Source of the DNA: an uncultured Bacteroidia bacterium
GTDB taxonomy: Bacteria; Bacteroidota; Bacteroidia; Bacteroidales; CAJPTX01
DNA: 64,000 bases
Assembly (NCBI GenBank): GCA_938038735.1
Contig: CALHSW010000034.1
Coordinates: 1 to 64,000 of the forward strand
Direction of reading: 5' to 3'
Made by a program: the position numbers and the translations under genes. Position 1 is the stretch's first letter; each line of letters begins with the position of its first letter. A model generated the notes under the pieces. It was not told the DNA's origin and made no database searches. It worked only from the letters and a program-made list of their open reading frames with translations. This document shows positions 52,961 through 61,511 of the stretch, piece by piece.

Positions 52961-54322
52961 ATGAGTGAACAAAAGAGTACCCCAGGCGCGAGGGATTCGT
53001 TCTCCTCAAAATTCGGCGTTATTGCCGCGGCAGCGGGGTCTGCCGTGGGCTTAGGCAACGTATGGCGTTTCCCATACATTGCGGGCGAAGGGGGCGGCAG
53101 CGCCTTCCTTATCATTTACATCGGTTTTGTCCTGCTATTGGGCATCCCTATTGCAGTAGCCGAGTTCTCTATTGGAAGGCATGGGCAGGCCAACGCCATG
53201 ACCTCATTCAAGAACATAGCGCCAGGCACCAAGTGGCATCTCACCGGCTTTTTGGGCATTCTCGCGGCGTTCATCATCCTCTCCTACTACACCACCATCT
53301 CCGGCTGGACGCTTGAATACATGGTGAACTCGTTCTCCATCGGAGAGGCCAGTAGCCCGATGAATAATCCGAACTATTTTCAGGATTTCATCAGCGAACC
53401 GTTCAGGCCCATTCTGCTGCAGGCTATCTTTATGCTCCTCACGGCTGGTATCGTGGTGTTCGGCGTGTCGAAGGGCATAGAGAAGGCATCGAAGATCCTC
53501 ATGCCGCTGCTGCTCCTACTTATCATCGTGATGTGCATACGCGCCGTGACGCTTGAGGGCGGCATGGAGGGGGTGAAGTTCCTTGTGAAGCCCGATTTCT
53601 CAAAGGTTACCGGCCAGACGTTCCTCAACGCCATGGGGCAAGCATTCTTCTCGCTCTCGCTGGGTATGGGAGTGATGATAACCTATGGGTCGTACATTCA
53701 AAAAAAGGATAATCTGCTTAGCTCCGCGGCGCAGATTGCGCTTGCCGATACGGTTATCGCCGTGCTCTCTGGCATTATGGTGTTCGGTTCGGCCTTTGCC
53801 TTTGGCATAGCGCCATCGCAGGGCCCGAGCCTCGTGTTCGTAACGTTGCCCAATATCTTCAAGGACATGTTTATGGGGAACGTCTTTGCGTTCATCTTCT
53901 TCCTGCTTTTGGCCATTGCCGCGCTAACCTCTGCGATATCCATCTTCGAGGCCATTGTGGCGTACATTCACGAGCGGTTCAAGATGTCCCGAATTCAGGC
54001 ATCGGCCCTGGGTGTAGTGCTCGTTTTGGCGGTGGGGATCCCCATCACCCTCTCAGAAGGTGAGTTGGGGAACCTCAAGATATTGGGGCGCAACCTACTT
54101 GATTTCTTTGATTTCTTAGCCTCGAATATCATGCTACCGCTCGGTGCATTGCTGATGACGCTGTTCGCGGGGTGGTTCCATGGGCATCAAGGTTTTCGGG
54201 ACGAGATTACCAATGGCGGCACTGCGAACATGAAGATATACCCTGCGCTGGAGGTGTTGATTCGCTTTGTAGCACCCGTGTTCATTGTTATCATCCTGGT
54301 GGCCGGGATAATGCAAATTTAG
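52961..54322 (+). CDS. Sodium-dependent neurotransmitter-symporter-family (NSS) transporter
   Basis: 453 residues with about eleven or twelve hydrophobic segments. NSS signature AAAGSAVGLGNVWRFPY (residues 26-42) followed by GEGGGSAFLIIYIGFV, with unwound-helix glycines, then GAGSAFAFG-like GSAFAFGIAPSQGPSLVF and AALTSAISIFEAIVAYI. Takes up an amino acid or amine with sodium ions; the substrate cannot be told from sequence. It stands alone, starting ATG at 52961, with a repeat copy downstream. Confidence 0.95.
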   Translation: MSEQKSTPGARDSFSSKFGVIAAAAGSAVGLGNVWRFPYIAGEGGGSAFLIIYIGFVLLLGIPIAVAEFSIGRHGQANAMTSFKNIAPGTKWHLTGFLGILAAFIILSYYTTISGWTLEYMVNSFSIGEASSPMNNPNYFQDFISEPFRPILLQAIFMLLTAGIVVFGVSKGIEKASKILMPLLLLLIIVMCIRAVTLEGGMEGVKFLVKPDFSKVTGQTFLNAMGQAFFSLSLGMGVMITYGSYIQKKDNLLSSAAQIALADTVIAVLSGIMVFGSAFAFGIAPSQGPSLVFVTLPNIFKDMFMGNVFAFIFFLLLAIAALTSAISIFEAIVAYIHERFKMSRIQASALGVVLVLAVGIPITLSEGELGNLKILGRNLLDFFDFLASNIMLPLGALLMTLFAGWFHGHQGFRDEITNGGTANMKIYPALEVLIRFVAPVFIVIILVAGIMQI

Positions 54323-54468
54323 CGTTCGAGAGGTTCGCAAGATAGTTAAGGGATAGCAGGGCGGGGCTTTCGGCTTCGCCCTGCTGCTTGCAGAGCGAAG
54401 GCTTCTCCTGGGCGTGCGTAGGTAGGTTTTGATAGGCTATCCCGACATCTGCCACCGGTTGTGCGTAT
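54323..54468. other. Intergenic region after the NSS transporter
   Basis: No gene. GCAGGGCGGGGC/GCCCTGC-like pairing (about 54357-54384) could be a weak terminator stem. Confidence 0.4.
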
Positions 54469-54545
54469 GGAAAGGAGACTTGGGGATCTGAAGGCTCCGG
54501 CTATTGAAAGACCGTCCTGCAGATGGGGCTGCATCGGTGCGGTTG
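54469..54545 (+). repeat. Dispersed hairpin repeat, partial copy (f)
   Basis: Reads GGAGACTTGGGGATCTGAAG then CTCCGG, CTATTGAAAGACCGTCCTGC and GGGGCTGCATCGGTGC, matching the third to fifth elements of the 16801 unit. The first two hairpins are missing. It lies 146 bases downstream of the NSS gene, same orientation. Confidence 0.72.
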
Positions 54546-54685
54546 GGTGCAATAGGTGGTTGTCGGTTAGCTAAAGGCGGAGCCAATGTGCATCCTTGTT
54601 GGCAGCGTGGGGCAATGTACCCAACCGTGCTGGACCGCCATTGCTCCTATGAATGCGTTCAGCTCCTACAAATCCCCATAAATGC

Positions 54686-54693
54686 TACCTTTG
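54686..54693 (+). promoter_or_regulatory. -7 box (TACCTTTG)
   Basis: Perfect -7 element, 35 bases before the ATG at 54729. It overlaps the longest frame (which begins at a TTG at 54504) and therefore sets the start further downstream. Confidence 0.6.
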
Positions 54694-54728
54694 CAGCGTG
54701 GAACTATAGTATTAAGAGAAGGAGAGGC

Positions 54729-55271
54729 ATGGAAGTGAAATTGTCGCCACGCATGGTGGCGCTACGTAGCGGCGATGCGATCAAGCAGCTAGAGGTGCTT
54801 CGGTCGCTGCGCGATGATGACGATGATACGCTACTGAACGAACTGCTGCTGATGGTTACGCGAGAGTCTACGGATGAGCAGGTGCGGCAAGAGGTGGTGG
54901 AGCTGCTTGCCGATGTACGTTCCCGCACACTGGTGAGCGCGATGGGCGATGCGTTACGCATTGGTGGGGATTCTGCCTATCTCCCCGCGCTGGTGTCGAT
55001 ATGCTGGATGAATCGGATGGATTTTTCACCGATACTCAACGAGCTGCTTGCGCTGGTTTCCCACAGCGATTTGCGTGTGCAGGTTGAGGCTATAACCAGC
55101 GTGGAGCTTGCGTTGGGGCATTGCACAGTAGATCAGATTCGGCGTAGCGTGGCAGACCTCAAGATGCGCTTAAAAAAGCTTAAAGGGCGTGAGGCCAGGG
55201 CTTTGGTTAACGAGATGATAAACACGCTGGAGCGGGATGCTGCACAGCGTGCTTCGGGCGAGAAGGAGTGA
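54729..55271 (+). CDS. Small helical (HEAT-like) cytosolic protein
   Basis: 180 residues. Alternating helices with the HEAT-like pattern (QLEVLRSLRDDDDDTLLNEL, QVRQEVVELLADVRS, LVSAMGDALRIGGDSAYLPA, LRVQVEAITSVELALGH), probably a solenoid that binds other proteins. No known family named. The ATG at 54729 (MEVKLSPRMVAL) follows AGAAGGAGAGG and lies 35 bases after a promoter box. An upstream frame start would read through a repeat copy and is rejected. Role unknown. Confidence 0.72.
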   Translation: MEVKLSPRMVALRSGDAIKQLEVLRSLRDDDDDTLLNELLLMVTRESTDEQVRQEVVELLADVRSRTLVSAMGDALRIGGDSAYLPALVSICWMNRMDFSPILNELLALVSHSDLRVQVEAITSVELALGHCTVDQIRRSVADLKMRLKKLKGREARALVNEMINTLERDAAQRASGEKE

Positions 55272-55316
55272 TAGGCCTCCGTAGGAACCACTCCAGAAAA
55301 TCCTAAAAAATGGGGA

Positions 55317-55347
55317 TTGCCGCCCCAGCTTAAAGACGCTACCTTCG
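55317..55347 (+). promoter_or_regulatory. feoB promoter (TTG-N20-TACCTTCG)
   Basis: TTG (55317-55319), 20 bases, then TACCTTCG (55340-55347), one mismatch, about 43 bases before the ATG at 55391. Confidence 0.65.
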
Positions 55348-55390
55348 CGCAGTAAAAAAGAGAAGACAGAAAGCGAGGGGCTAGGGCGTG

Positions 55391-57949
55391 ATGCAGCTAG
55401 ACGGACTAGAGAAGGGGAGGAGTGCACGCATTGTGCGTGTACGTGGGGCTGGTGCTTTTAGAAAACGTATTTTGGAAATGGGGTTCGTGCAGGGCAAGGA
55501 GGTAACCATGCTCGGGCGTGCCCCATTGGGTGATCCGTACCGTTTTGAGGTGATGGGCTACTGCGTGACGCTACGGCGCGATGAGCTGAAGCTCATTGAT
55601 GTGGAGCCTCTCGATGGGGCGCAAAAGGAGATGCGCCACCACGAGGAACTCGAAATGCCGCTTGCGGAGGAAGAGGTAGCCCATGAAGCGATGGCAAAGG
55701 GAGAGGGAACGAAGGCTCGCCCCTCGCGGACCATGCGCGTCGCGCTGGTGGGCAATCCCAACAGCGGTAAGACCTCCCTTTTTAACTATGCCGCCGGCGC
55801 CAAGGAGCATACGGGCAACTACAGCGGGGTGACCATTGAGTCAAAAACTGCCCACTTTACCCACGGCGACTACACGATAGCCATAACCGACCTCCCGGGG
55901 ACCTATAGCCTTACGGCCTACTCCCCAGAGGAACGCTACGTGCGAAGCTTCATCACCCTGGAGGCCCCCGACGTGGTCATCAACGTTATTGACACCACCA
56001 ACCTGGAGCGGAGCCTCTACCTCACGCTGCAGCTACGCGAGATGGGCGTGAAGGTGGCGTTGGCGTTGAACATGTACGATGAGTTCCAAGAGCAGGGGGG
56101 AAGATTGAACCGCTTGGTGCTAGGCGATATGCTAGGGGTGGTCTCCACCCCCACAATAGGGCGCACCGGCCTTGGCATAGGCAAGCTGCTCGATAGCGTT
56201 GTGGCACTCCACGAGCAGGGCGATGCTCCGCGAAGGGATGTCATAGGAGAGTATGGGGATACTGTTGCGAAGGCAATTGCTGCTGTTGGTGAGGTGTTAG
56301 CGCCGTTGGCAAAGGTAAAGAACTGGACGCAAGAGGAGGTGCGCTACTACGCGCTGAAGGCTCTAGAGCGGGATAAAGAGATAACGCAGCGTTTTGAGGC
56401 TGGGGCTCTCGGTGCGCAGGCCCTTGAGGTCATCGCAAGCGCCGAGAATACGTTAGAAAAAGAGAGCGGAGAGGACAGCGAAACGTATATCACGAACGTT
56501 CGGTACGCGTATATTGACAAGGTGATGCGCCGAGCGTACGCCAAGGGCTCTGAGAAGAGGCAAAAGGATCTGCAGGAAAAAGTAGATAAGATCATCACCC
56601 ATCGCTGGCTGGGGCTACCGATATTCTTTGCGCTGATGTACCTCATGTTTTGGCTCACGTTCACAGTGGGCGAATACCCATTGCACTGGATAGAGAGCCT
56701 AGTAAACTGGCTTGGGGTGCTCCTCACAACCTACATGCCCGCTGGGCCGCTGCGCGACCTTATCCAGGGGGCAGTGATTAGCGGCGTGGGCAACGTTATC
56801 GTCTTTTTGCCCCACATCATGATTCTCTTTTTCTGCATCGCGGTGCTCGAAGATTCGGGCTACATGTCGCGGGCCGTTTTCCTCATTGACCGGGTCATGC
56901 GAAGCGTGGGGCTGCATGGCCATTCGTTCATCCCGTTGGTGTCAGGGTTCGGCTGTGGAGTACCGGCGATAATGGCGACCCGCGCCATAGCCGATCGCAA
57001 GGTACGCATGACGACCATGCTCGTCACCCCCTTCATGTCGTGCAGCGCACGGCTACCAGTATACGTATTACTGATATATTCCGTTTTCCCCAAGCAACAG
57101 GGACTTATTCTGTTCGGGATATACCTTTTCGGCATCGCCATGGCGATGCTGATGGCGTGGGTGTTTCGCAAAACGCTATTCCGAGGAAGCGATACGCCGT
57201 TCGTCATGGAGATGCCCCCCTATAGGATTCCTACGCTGCGGGCTACGATACTGCACATGTGGCGGAAGGCAGTGCAGTACCTCCGTAAGATGGGTACGGT
57301 GATTCTGCTCGCCTCGATCATCATTTGGTTCTTTAGCTATTTTCCCTCTAGCACCCCGCGCGACAAGGAGTTTGCAGCCCAAATTGAGCAAATTGAGGGG
57401 CAGCTCGCGGCGTGCGAATCGGCTGGTAAAACGGGTAGCGAGCTGTTACACAACCCGGCTGAGAGGCAAGATTCGCTGCAGCGGGAGCTAACCCGAATTG
57501 CCAACGAACGAACGGCACTGCAGCAGCGTAACTCGTTGCTAGGCCAGCTGGGGTGTGCCATTGAGCCGGCCATACGTCCTCTAGGGTTTGATTGGCGAAT
57601 TGGAGTGGGGTTGCTATCCGGCTTTGCAGCCAAAGAGGTGGTGGTAAGTACGCTAGGGGCACTCTTGCAAACGGGGGGCGATGTAGATGAGGAGAGCGTT
57701 CTGCTGCGGGAACGAGTACGCACCGTGACTGTGGAGAGTGGGCCGCGGGCGGGGGAACTCCTCTTTACGCCGCTTGTTGCCTTGTCGCTACTAATTTTCG
57801 TCCTGCTCTACATGCCCTGCGTAGCAACGATAGCGGCCGTAAGGAAAGAGTCGGGAGGCTGGAAGTGGGCCCTTTTCACCGCCTTTTACACCACCGCCAT
57901 CGCCTACCTCATGGCAATGCTGGTGTACCAGGTGGGCAGCCTGCTTTGA
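55391..57949 (+). CDS. feoB: Ferrous iron transporter FeoA-FeoB fusion
   Basis: 852 residues. The first about 75 residues are a FeoA-type SH3-like domain (MQLDGLEKGRSARIVRVRGA, RILEMGFVQGKEV, PLGDPYRFEVMGYCVTLR) fused to FeoB. FeoB shows G1 GNPNSGKTSLFN, G2 NYSGVT, G3 DLPGTYSL, G4 NMYDEF, then nucleosensing helices, and the gate motifs GFGCGVPAIMATR and LLSGFAAKEVVVSTLG in a roughly nine-helix membrane part. It imports Fe2+ across the inner membrane. The linker between FeoA and G domain (about 75-115) is charged and variable. Fusions of this kind are known in Bacteroidetes. ATG at 55391 is preferred to the GTG at 55388. Confidence 0.96.
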   Translation: MQLDGLEKGRSARIVRVRGAGAFRKRILEMGFVQGKEVTMLGRAPLGDPYRFEVMGYCVTLRRDELKLIDVEPLDGAQKEMRHHEELEMPLAEEEVAHEAMAKGEGTKARPSRTMRVALVGNPNSGKTSLFNYAAGAKEHTGNYSGVTIESKTAHFTHGDYTIAITDLPGTYSLTAYSPEERYVRSFITLEAPDVVINVIDTTNLERSLYLTLQLREMGVKVALALNMYDEFQEQGGRLNRLVLGDMLGVVSTPTIGRTGLGIGKLLDSVVALHEQGDAPRRDVIGEYGDTVAKAIAAVGEVLAPLAKVKNWTQEEVRYYALKALERDKEITQRFEAGALGAQALEVIASAENTLEKESGEDSETYITNVRYAYIDKVMRRAYAKGSEKRQKDLQEKVDKIITHRWLGLPIFFALMYLMFWLTFTVGEYPLHWIESLVNWLGVLLTTYMPAGPLRDLIQGAVISGVGNVIVFLPHIMILFFCIAVLEDSGYMSRAVFLIDRVMRSVGLHGHSFIPLVSGFGCGVPAIMATRAIADRKVRMTTMLVTPFMSCSARLPVYVLLIYSVFPKQQGLILFGIYLFGIAMAMLMAWVFRKTLFRGSDTPFVMEMPPYRIPTLRATILHMWRKAVQYLRKMGTVILLASIIIWFFSYFPSSTPRDKEFAAQIEQIEGQLAACESAGKTGSELLHNPAERQDSLQRELTRIANERTALQQRNSLLGQLGCAIEPAIRPLGFDWRIGVGLLSGFAAKEVVVSTLGALLQTGGDVDEESVLLRERVRTVTVESGPRAGELLFTPLVALSLLIFVLLYMPCVATIAAVRKESGGWKWALFTAFYTTAIAYLMAMLVYQVGSLL

Positions 57950-58054
57950 GGAGCAATCCCCGTGGCGGTAAGGTAGAATTAAGGTTGGCGAGGACGATAC
58001 CGCTTTAAGGCGAATTCAACGTAAGGATTGATTGGGGGCTGCGCGGGTGGAAGG
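57950..58054. other. Short intergenic region after feoB
   Basis: No gene found. Confidence 0.3.
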
Positions 58055-58135
58055 GAGACCGGGGTCTAAAGCACCCCGGCTATTGAGGCCGTCCTGCGGG
58101 CGGGGCTGCGTCGGTGCGCAGATCTATGCGGGGGA
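58055..58135 (+). repeat. Dispersed hairpin repeat, partial copy (g)
   Basis: CCGGGGTCTAAAGCACCCCGG (third element with a changed pair), CTATTGAGGCCGTCCTGCGG and GCGCAGATCTATGCG match the 3' half of the 16801 unit. The first two hairpins are absent. It lies 105 bases downstream of feoB, same orientation. Confidence 0.8.
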
Positions 58136-58467
58136 CGGAGGAGAAGGCGAGTATGCGCTGCTATGGTTGTAGCCTAGTTGTCCGAGCGAGGGCAGCCGTA
58201 GGGCTGGATTGCGGCGCTCAAGGCTGAAAAAGAATGGGTCGGGGCTAGTTGGGGGATGCCTTTGATACACCAGCCTTTTTTGCGGCTGTGTAGGGATATA
58301 CCTACGTGTCCGCCCCCATTGCCGAGAGGGAAAGGGGCTACATCGCGGCTAACGTTCACCTGAACATGAATGGTGGCTAATAGCTAGCCCTCAGCTAGCC
58401 CTCGCTAGGATTGGTGGCGGCCCGTATGGGTGTACCCATCCTAGTGAGTCTTCGCTGTAACTTTGCG
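58136..58467. other. Intergenic region downstream of the methyl-accepting protein
   Basis: About 330 bases, no supported gene. Short direct repeats (CTAGCCCTC, three copies or near copies) occur at 58381-58410. Confidence 0.4.
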
Positions 58468-59583
58468 CTAATTCAGTTTATAGCGAGCCATATCCGCCTG
58501 CGTTTCAGCCGCCATCGTTGCAAGCGATTCAGAAGTGGAGCTCAGCTCCTGCGCGGAGCTAGAGTTCTCATTGGTAATTTGCACAAGCTGGTCGAGAGCG
58601 GCACTAATTTGCTCTGTACCAGTTTGCTGCTCTTGGCTTGCCGAGGCGATTTCCTGGATGATGCTACTAATCTTTCTGATGTTAGGAATGGAGGTGGTAA
58701 GCGCCTCTCCCATGTTGTCCACGGCACTGGCACTTTGCTTCGATAGGTCCTCAATCTCTTGCGCAGATTTTGCGCTAAGGTCAGCCAAGCGCCGCACCTC
58801 AGCGGCGACCACTGCAAAGCCCCTTCCGTGTTCCCCGGCTCGCGCCGCTTCAATGGCAGCATTGATTGCCAGAATATTGGTTTTTTGCGCAATGTCTCCA
58901 ACCACCTCAATCTTTTCCTTGATTTCTTTCATGGCGGCAGCAGTGCGATCAAACTCCGCGCTCACCTGTCCCACCTCCTTGTCAACCTGCGAACTAATGA
59001 CCGCCCCTTCTCGTGCGTTGTCAAGATTCTGCATGATGTTGGCGGTCATCTGCTCCATGGAGGCAGAAATTTCTTCGGCCGAAGCGGCTTGGGTAGAAGC
59101 ACCGTGGCTAATGTTGCCAGCCTGCGTATTGAATTGCTGACTAGCCTCTACTACTTTTCTTCCATTCTGCTCATTGAGCATAATGCCTGCACGCATAGCA
59201 TCTGCCATTTTGTCAAAGTTTGTTGCTAGAATCCCGATTTCATTGCGTTGCGATAGCAATTTGTTTTCCATCTTGATTGATAGATCGCCCTCGGCGACCA
59301 TACCCATGCTGGAAGCGATTTTCTTAATTGCCCCCTGGATGGTACGCTGTATATACACAAATCCGAGGATTGCTATGGGAGCGATAACTGCGACACCAAT
59401 CAGATACACCTTAACCCCATATATGGCAGTGAAGTACCCTATTATGACAAATGACACGGCTATGACAATGACAATGTTAGCGATGGTGCGCAAAAAGCTG
59501 CCTCTGAATATGTAGTTACAGAGCACGAAGAGCAATGGCACTACAATGGAGAGTGCGGTCATGAATATTGCGAATGGTGACAT
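58468..59583 (-). CDS. Methyl-accepting chemotaxis-like protein without sensory domain
   Basis: 371 residues. Hydrophobic segments at about 5-27, 33-55 and 60-77, with almost no periplasmic loop; a HAMP-like segment (about 78-133, IQGAIKKIASSMGMVAEGDL) and then a methyl-accepting signalling domain with the hairpin tip motif NILAINAAIEAARAGEHGRG, FAVVAAEVRRLADLSAKSAQ. Methylation-site-like Glu/Gln pairs flank it. No ligand-binding domain, CheA, CheW or CheR was found near it, so signals may be sensed in the membrane or via partners elsewhere. Bacteroidetes rarely have flagella; the target system is unknown. Confidence 0.88.
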   Translation of the reverse strand: MSPFAIFMTALSIVVPLLFVLCNYIFRGSFLRTIANIVIVIAVSFVIIGYFTAIYGVKVYLIGVAVIAPIAILGFVYIQRTIQGAIKKIASSMGMVAEGDLSIKMENKLLSQRNEIGILATNFDKMADAMRAGIMLNEQNGRKVVEASQQFNTQAGNISHGASTQAASAEEISASMEQMTANIMQNLDNAREGAVISSQVDKEVGQVSAEFDRTAAAMKEIKEKIEVVGDIAQKTNILAINAAIEAARAGEHGRGFAVVAAEVRRLADLSAKSAQEIEDLSKQSASAVDNMGEALTTSIPNIRKISSIIQEIASASQEQQTGTEQISAALDQLVQITNENSSSAQELSSTSESLATMAAETQADMARYKLN

Positions 59584-59876
59584 ACTGCGTTCTATCTATT
59601 TGTTAAGGGCTACTCATAACGCCGCAAAATGCAGCGCGTTATGTACCCTTCTACGGAATAGGTTGAAAAAAGTTTTCCCAGTGCTTTTCTTGGTTCTGTC
59701 CATGTTGACGCATGGTGCTTTTCATGTGAAGGCGTGCCCTATAGACATAGAGAAAGACCTTAGGATGCTGCGCTATTCGTTCTGTTCGGAAATGAGGCTG
59801 CATATTTCTGTGGAATTATTGTGGCAGGGCGACAATATTTGGGCGATCTGCCCCACGGCGTGTACGGGCGGAAACG
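59584..59876. other. Intergenic region between the methyl-accepting protein and plsY
   Basis: A plus frame from 59546 to 60034 contains a hydrophobic run (VFPVLFLVLSMLTHGAFHV) but overlaps the 5' ends of both neighbours' real genes and lacks support. The hairpin at 59605-59650 lies here. Confidence 0.4.
59605..59650 (-). other. Inverted repeat in the leader of the methyl-accepting gene
   Basis: Arms AAGGG...CATAACGC (59605-59622) and GCGTTATG...CCCTT (59636-59650) pair with a small internal bulge and a loop of about 13 bases, 22 bases upstream of the minus-strand ATG at 59583. A regulator site or a leader hairpin. Confidence 0.5.
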
Positions 59877-59905
59877 TTGGAGAAGTTAAATTGTTGCTAC
59901 CTTTG
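59877..59905 (+). promoter_or_regulatory. plsY promoter (TTG-N18-TACCTTTG)
   Basis: TTG (59877-59879), 18 bases, then a perfect -7 box TACCTTTG (59898-59905), about 28 bases before the plsY ATG. Confidence 0.75.
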
Positions 59906-59933
59906 CAGAGGATAAAGCTAAAGGTTGCAGCAG

Positions 59934-60608
59934 ATGGTAGTGAGTGTAATAGTTATATGTGTGGCTGTGCTGGGGTATGTGCTTGGGAGCATGCCGTGGG
60001 CGGTGTGGATAGGCCGCTGGTTCTATGGCATTGACGTGCGTGAGCATGGCAGCGGCAACGCAGGGGCCACTAACACGATACGAGTCTTGGGCATAGGGCC
60101 TGGATTAGTGGTGTTTGCCCTTGATGTGCTGAAGGGATTCTTGTCGGTCATAGCGGCGTGGCTGGCGGCGAAGGCATTGATAGCTCATGGGATGATGACG
60201 GCGGAGTGGAGCATACCGCTGCAGCTGCTGGGCGGAGTGGGTGCCTTTTTGGGGCACGTATTCCCAGTGTTTGCCAAATTCCGTGGTGGAAAGGGGGTTG
60301 CCACGCTCTGTGGCGTGGTGCTGGGGCTGCATCCGCTGGCTGCGCTCTCGGCGTTGGGGGTATTTGCCGTGGTGTTGCTGCTGACGCGTTACGTGTCGCT
60401 GGGATCGATGCTGGCGGCGCTGTCGTTCCCTTTCTTTCTCTACTTCGCCTACGGGGCGCGGGATCCATGGCTTCTTGGCGTTTCGATAGTGCTGGTTGCC
60501 ATGATTATCGTGACGCACCGGTCGAATATTGGCCGTTTGCTGCGCGGCACGGAGTCGCGGTTCGCCCCCTCGCGGCGTGGGATGAGAGGGTCGGAAAAGG
60601 TGGAGTAG
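59934..60608 (+). CDS. plsY: Acyl-phosphate glycerol-3-phosphate acyltransferase
   Basis: 224 residues. Integral membrane enzyme that acylates glycerol-3-phosphate with acyl-phosphate, the first step of phospholipid synthesis. Motif 1 GSGNAGATNTIRVLG (near 40-54), motif 2 GHVFPVFAKFRGGKGVAT (near 107-124), the phosphate-binding Ser/Arg and the third NIGRLLRGTESR motif near the end. Six or seven hydrophobic segments. Start at 59934 (MVVSVIVICVAVLGYVLG); an upstream TTG start is less likely given the promoter distance. pldA begins seven bases after the stop. Confidence 0.95.
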   Translation: MVVSVIVICVAVLGYVLGSMPWAVWIGRWFYGIDVREHGSGNAGATNTIRVLGIGPGLVVFALDVLKGFLSVIAAWLAAKALIAHGMMTAEWSIPLQLLGGVGAFLGHVFPVFAKFRGGKGVATLCGVVLGLHPLAALSALGVFAVVLLLTRYVSLGSMLAALSFPFFLYFAYGARDPWLLGVSIVLVAMIIVTHRSNIGRLLRGTESRFAPSRRGMRGSEKVE

Positions 60609-60614
60609 CGGGCC

Positions 60615-61493
60615 ATGGGCAGGATGAGAGTATACTTTCTTTGCGCGGTGTGGCTGGCTGCGTGGCTGCTAGTGGGTGGCGGGACGCTCCGCGGCGAAAC
60701 GAGGAACGCACGGATGCAACGTAAGCGCGACCCCCTGGGGCTATACCTTGGGAAGGATAGCTTGCGAGTCCGCATGGCTGAAACCTCACGATTTGCCCCC
60801 TACGAAAATAATTTCTTCATGCTGGGCATGCCGGTGGACAGAAAGCCTACGAAGGAGAATAGCGGCGTGATGTTCCAGATCAGCATCCAGCAACGGTTCT
60901 TTAGGCGGCCGCTCTTTTGGAATTCCAATTTCTATGTGGCCTATACGCAGCGTTCCTTTTGGGACATTTTTTTGGAGTCTTCGCCGTTTGATGATAACAA
61001 CTACAATCCATCGCTGCACTACACGCTCCCTGTTATGTTTAGGGGCTACTTTGCGGGGATGGTAGATCTGGGGCTTGAGCACCTTTCTAATAGGCGTGGT
61101 GGAGCCGATTCGCGGAGTTTGAACTCCGTATCGTTGCGATTCAAGTACTACCCCCATGTCCTATTTATGATTGACTTGAAGACGTGGCTCCCTTTCCTAT
61201 ACAAGGAGGATAATCCGGACTATTTTGAGTATGCGGGGTATGGCCGAGTCGGTCTACTGTTTCGCTACCCCCGCTGGGGTCTACGCAGCTCAATCTACCT
61301 AAACCCATCGGATAAGTTCCGCAATTGGAACGTCACCTACGAATTGGGCTATTCGCCGTGGGAAAACTATACGGTCTACTTCTTCCTGCGTTTCTATTCG
61401 GGGTACGCAGAGCGGCTTTTGCGCTACAAGGAATATACGTGCAATGCGCGGGTGGGCATTACGTTGGCACCATCGTTTATGCTATTTCATTAG
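60615..61493 (+). CDS. pldA: Outer-membrane phospholipase A (OMPLA-like)
   Basis: 292 residues. Signal peptide (YFLCAVWLAAWLLVGG). Beta-barrel phospholipase A1/A2 family: YVAYTQRSFWDIFLESSPFD, NYNPSLHYTL, then the catalytic His/Ser region LGLEHLSNRRGGADSRSLNS and LRFKYYPH with Asn nearby. Normally located in the outer membrane where it degrades misplaced phospholipids, dimer-dependent with Ca2+. Located directly downstream of plsY, so synthesis and outer-membrane turnover of phospholipid may be co-expressed. ATG at 60615 or 60624. Confidence 0.9.
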   Translation: MGRMRVYFLCAVWLAAWLLVGGGTLRGETRNARMQRKRDPLGLYLGKDSLRVRMAETSRFAPYENNFFMLGMPVDRKPTKENSGVMFQISIQQRFFRRPLFWNSNFYVAYTQRSFWDIFLESSPFDDNNYNPSLHYTLPVMFRGYFAGMVDLGLEHLSNRRGGADSRSLNSVSLRFKYYPHVLFMIDLKTWLPFLYKEDNPDYFEYAGYGRVGLLFRYPRWGLRSSIYLNPSDKFRNWNVTYELGYSPWENYTVYFFLRFYSGYAERLLRYKEYTCNARVGITLAPSFMLFH

Positions 61494-61511
61494 AGGACTA
61501 GTGGAGAGACA

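Noticed and set aside
58381..58410. Short direct repeats CTAGCCCTC
   Set aside because: Too short and too few to call an element.
59546..60034. Plus frame of 162 residues between the methyl-accepting gene and plsY
   Set aside because: It overlaps both genes' coding or promoter sequences; a hydrophobic run by chance does not outweigh the plsY promoter inside it.
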